Below are positions 5,092-9,654 of a DNA stretch of 9,654 bases, one piece after another. Below the pieces are notes generated by a model. It did no database searches. It was not told the DNA's origin and saw only the letters and a program-made list of their open reading frames with translations. This DNA comes from CAYOXX01 sp964408025. Its GTDB lineage: Bacteria; Acidobacteriota; DATKUA01. The translations under genes were made by a program, and so were the position numbers. Where the stretch lies: the NCBI GenBank assembly GCA_964408025.1, contig CAYOXX010000106.1, forward strand, positions 1-9,654, given 5' to 3'. The first letter of the stretch is position 1; each line of letters opens with the position of its first letter.

Positions 5092-6444
5092 TTACCCTCG
5101 GGTCATCGAGTCGAGGAAGTCCTTGTTGGTGTCGGTGACCTTGAGCTTGTCCAGCAACAGCTCCATGCTCTCGACCACCGAGAGTGGGGAGAGCACCTTG
5201 CGCAGAATCCAGACGTGGTTGAGCTCGTCGGGCGGCATCAGCAGCTCCTCCTTGCGGGTGCTGGAGCGGTTGATGTCGATGGCCGGGAAGACGCGCTTGT
5301 CGACGAGCTTGCGGTCGAGGATGATCTCGCTGTTGCCGGTGCCCTTGAACTCCTCGAAGATGACGTCGTCCATGCGGCTGCCGGTGTCGATCAGGGCGGT
5401 GGCGATGATGGTCATGCTGCCGCCCTCCTCGATGTTGCGGGCGGCGCCGAAGAAGCGCTTGGGGCGCTGCAGGGCGTTGGAGTCGACGCCGCCGCTGAGC
5501 ACCTTGCCCGAGGGCGGCACGATGGTGTTGTAGGCGCGCGCCAGGCGGGTGATGGAGTCGAGCAGGATGACGACGTCCTTCTTGTGCTCGACCAGCCGCT
5601 TGGCCTTCTCGATCACCATCTCGGCCACCTGCACGTGCCGCGTGGCGGGCTCGTCGAAGGTGGAGGAGATCACCTCGCCCTGGACGGTGCGCTCCATGTC
5701 GGTCACCTCCTCGGGCCGCTCGTCGATGAGCAGCACGATCAGGTAAACCTCGGCGTGGTTTGTGGTGATCGAGTTGGCGATCGACTGCAGCAGCATCGTC
5801 TTGCCGGTGCGGGGCGGGCTGACGATGAGCCCGCGCTGGCCCTTGCCAGTCGGCGTGATCAGGTCGAGCACGCGGGCGCTGAGGTTCTCCTTCTTGGTCT
5901 CCATCTGCAGCCGCTCCGACGGGTAGAGGGGGGTGAGGTTGTCGAAGAAGACGCGCTCGCGCTGGAAGTCGGGCGGCTCGAAGTTGATCGCCTCGACCTT
6001 GATGAGGGCGAAGTAACGCTCCCCCTCTTTGGGCGGCCGGATCTGGCCGGAGATGGTGTCGCCGGTACGCAGGTCGAACTTGCGGATCTGCGATGGGCTG
6101 ACGTAGATGTCGTCGGGTCCGGGCAGGTAGTTGTACTCGGGCGCGCGCAGGAAGCCGAAGCCGTCGGGCAGGCACTCCAGCACTCCCTCGCTGAAGATCC
6201 AACCGTTCTTCTCGGTCTGCGCTTGCAGGATGCGGAAGATCAGCTCCTGCTTGCGCATGCCGGCGGCGCTGGGGATGTCCAGCTCCTTGGCGATTTGGGT
6301 GAGCTCATGGATGGTGAGCTCCTTGAGCTCGGAGATGTTCATGCTGGTTCCGGCGCGGTCGCCGCTTGCGGCCACTGCGCCCCCATCCGCCGGGGCCCCC
6401 GTGGCCTGCCCGCCGTTGCCGCGCTGTCTGTTAGCTTTTGGCAT
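5092..6444 (-). CDS. rho: Transcription termination factor Rho
   Basis: The 450-residue protein is the hexameric RNA-dependent ATPase that releases RNA polymerase. The N-terminal Rho domain begins at MNISELKELTIHELTQIAKEL (35-55). The RNA-binding OSB fold has DGFGFLR (94-100). The motor domain has a P-loop PPRTGKT (210-216, PPKAGKT in E. coli), catalytic Glu242 in LLIDERPEEV, Walker B VVILLDS (291-297), the Q-loop region LSGGVDSNALQRPKRFFGAARN and the arginine-finger segment INRSSTRKEELL. E. coli Rho has 419 residues and starts at the position of Met35 here. I keep the longer start because that ATG overlaps the engB stop by 14 bases and an acceptable GAGACGAGACA precedes it, whereas Met35 has no ribosome-binding site. 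The extra 34 residues are Gly/Ala-rich. The stop is TAA. There is no large insertion domain of the kind seen in some high-GC bacteria. Confidence 0.97.
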   Translation of the reverse strand: MPKANRQRGNGGQATGAPADGGAVAASGDRAGTSMNISELKELTIHELTQIAKELDIPSAAGMRKQELIFRILQAQTEKNGWIFSEGVLECLPDGFGFLRAPEYNYLPGPDDIYVSPSQIRKFDLRTGDTISGQIRPPKEGERYFALIKVEAINFEPPDFQRERVFFDNLTPLYPSERLQMETKKENLSARVLDLITPTGKGQRGLIVSPPRTGKTMLLQSIANSITTNHAEVYLIVLLIDERPEEVTDMERTVQGEVISSTFDEPATRHVQVAEMVIEKAKRLVEHKKDVVILLDSITRLARAYNTIVPPSGKVLSGGVDSNALQRPKRFFGAARNIEEGGSMTIIATALIDTGSRMDDVIFEEFKGTGNSEIILDRKLVDKRVFPAIDINRSSTRKEELLMPPDELNHVWILRKVLSPLSVVESMELLLDKLKVTDTNKDFLDSMTRG

Positions 6445-7093
6445 TGTCTCGTCTCGTTGCGCGAGCCGCCGGCTGGCGCCGGTCGGTCCGCCATGGTTGT
6501 TTTTCTCCCCGGCGCCCCGCGATGGCCGCGTCTATCAGGCGCCAGATCTCCTTGATTCCGTAACCCGTCTCCGCGCTGCAGAACACGGAACCGTGCAGCT
6601 CGTGTCCCGGGTCGGCCAGCCGCCGCCGCTCGACGGCCAGCCGGTTGCGGCTCAGCTTGTCAGCCTTGGTCAGCACCGCCGCGTACGGCAGGCCATTGCC
6701 GTCGAGCCACTCCAGCATCTGCCGATCGTTGGCCAGGGCCCCGTGGCGCGCGTCGACGAGCAGCACCAGCAGCCGCAGGCTCTCGCGCCCCAGCAGGTAG
6801 CCCTCAATCAGGCCGCGCCAGCGGGCCCGCTCCGCCTTGCCGACCCGCGAGAAGCCGTAGCCGGGCAGGTCGGCGAAGTAGCAGCCGTCGTTGACGCGGA
6901 AGAGGTTGATCGTCCGCGTCTTGCCGGGCCGTGAGCTGGTGTGCGCCAGGCGCCGGGAGCCGATGAGGCGGTTTATCAGGCTCGACTTGCCGACGTTGGC
7001 CCGGCCGACGAAAGCTATCTCGGGCAATCCGGCCGGCGGCAGCTGTTCGAGGTCACCGAAGCTGCCGACGTATGCGGTACTACGAACGTCCAT
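6431..7093 (-). CDS. engB: Ribosome biogenesis GTP-binding protein EngB/YsxC
   Basis: The 220-residue cytoplasmic GTPase helps late assembly of the large ribosomal subunit. All G motifs are present: G1 GRANVGKSS (30-38), G2 GKTRTIN (57-63), G3 DLPGYGF (75-81), G4 TKAD (142-145) and G5 SAETGYG (173-179). The N-terminal AYVGSFGDLEQLPPAGLPEIAFVG is typical of the family and supports the ATG at 7093, although its ribosome-binding site is weak. The last 25 or so residues are Arg-rich and less typical. The gene has its own promoter behind the lon terminator and overlaps the rho start by 14 bases, so engB and rho form a two-gene unit. Confidence 0.95.
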   Translation of the reverse strand: MDVRSTAYVGSFGDLEQLPPAGLPEIAFVGRANVGKSSLINRLIGSRRLAHTSSRPGKTRTINLFRVNDGCYFADLPGYGFSRVGKAERARWRGLIEGYLLGRESLRLLVLLVDARHGALANDRQMLEWLDGNGLPYAAVLTKADKLSRNRLAVERRRLADPGHELHGSVFCSAETGYGIKEIWRLIDAAIAGRRGEKQPWRTDRRQPAARATRRDNAKS

Positions 7094-7207
7094 TCAATAC
7101 ACGAGCCGGCGAATGTCTTTCGTTGATGTTTGCTTTCGCGCTTGACAGGGCGTTCGGCTGGGTGTCGAGGCTGCTTTCCGGGCCGCTCGGAACCGCGACC
7201 CGCGCGC

Positions 7208-7237
7208 ATTCTAGCAGACCCAGGCGAACTGCCGCAA
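7208..7237 (-). promoter_or_regulatory. Promoter for the engB-rho unit
   Basis: On the minus strand TTGCGG (7237-7232) and TAGAAT (7213-7208) are 18 bases apart, and TGC directly precedes the -10, making an extended element. Transcription would start near 7200, about 107 bases before the engB ATG. It begins within four bases of the T run of the lon terminator. Confidence 0.55.
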
Positions 7238-7240
7238 GCG

Positions 7241-7264
7241 AAAAAACCTTGCCCGCCGGCAGGC
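7241..7264 (-). terminator. Intrinsic terminator after lon
   Basis: On the minus strand GCCTG-CCGG-CGGGC forms a short GC-rich hairpin (one G-T pair) followed by AAGG and then six T (7246-7241). It lies about 25 bases after the lon stop and in the right orientation. The stem is short, so some read-through into engB is likely. Confidence 0.55.
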
Positions 7265-7288
7265 GAAAATCCGTCCTTCGGGCACCCC

Positions 7289-9654
<2,366 letters not shown>

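Noticed and set aside
5002..6555. 517-codon plus-strand frame opposite rho
   Set aside because: Antisense shadow of rho. The product is low-complexity and the minus-strand product is unmistakable.

Overview
The window looks like chromosomal DNA from a GC-rich bacterium. The coding strands use mostly G or C at third codon positions. The visible promoters are of the sigma-70 type, often with an extended -10, and ribosome-binding sites are purine-rich. Housekeeping genes (rho, engB/ysxC, lon, xerC) sit beside surface-sugar genes, and the intergenic DNA is rich in small palindromic repeats. Full-length Rho and a bacterial-type Lon indicate Bacteria rather than Archaea. Nothing here fixes the phylum; I suspect an uncultivated Gram-negative lineage but cannot show it.

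Left part (1-2590). A gene-free stretch (1-289) holds a strong nested hairpin, one copy of a dispersed repeat and a pair of 17-base inverted repeats. A small helical protein of unknown function (290-481, minus) is transcribed divergently from a 608-residue GT-C membrane glycosyltransferase (698-2524, plus). Both have recognisable promoters in the 216-base gap. The glycosyltransferase stop codon is followed in frame by 21 codons of coding-like composition, so its C-terminus may have been shortened.

Middle part (2525-3991). A 151-residue cupin of the dTDP-4-dehydrorhamnose 3,5-epimerase type (3064-3519) lies between two repeat-rich intergenic regions. The repeats are short imperfect palindromes built on GACAGACA-N4-TGTCTGTC. 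Some form a 43-base tandem, and two long variants flank the cupin gene. One distant copy carries a compensatory base-pair change, so the fold itself appears to be conserved.

Right part (3992-9654). A XerC-type tyrosine recombinase (plus) converges on a minus-strand block read in the order lon, engB/ysxC, rho. The lon gene runs off the right edge of the window, so its N-terminus is missing. A terminator followed by a promoter separates lon from engB-rho. The engB stop and rho start overlap by 14 bases, so those two are probably translationally coupled. A short stretch between xerC and rho carries the second copy of the dispersed repeat seen at the left end.

Functionally, the right block is core information processing and protein quality control: ATP-dependent proteolysis, ribosome assembly GTPase, transcription termination and chromosome dimer resolution. 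The left block probably serves cell-envelope or glycan modification. I see no phage genes, transposase, CRISPR array, rRNA or tRNA. The least explained material is the intergenic structured repeats and the dispersed element shared by the two ends.
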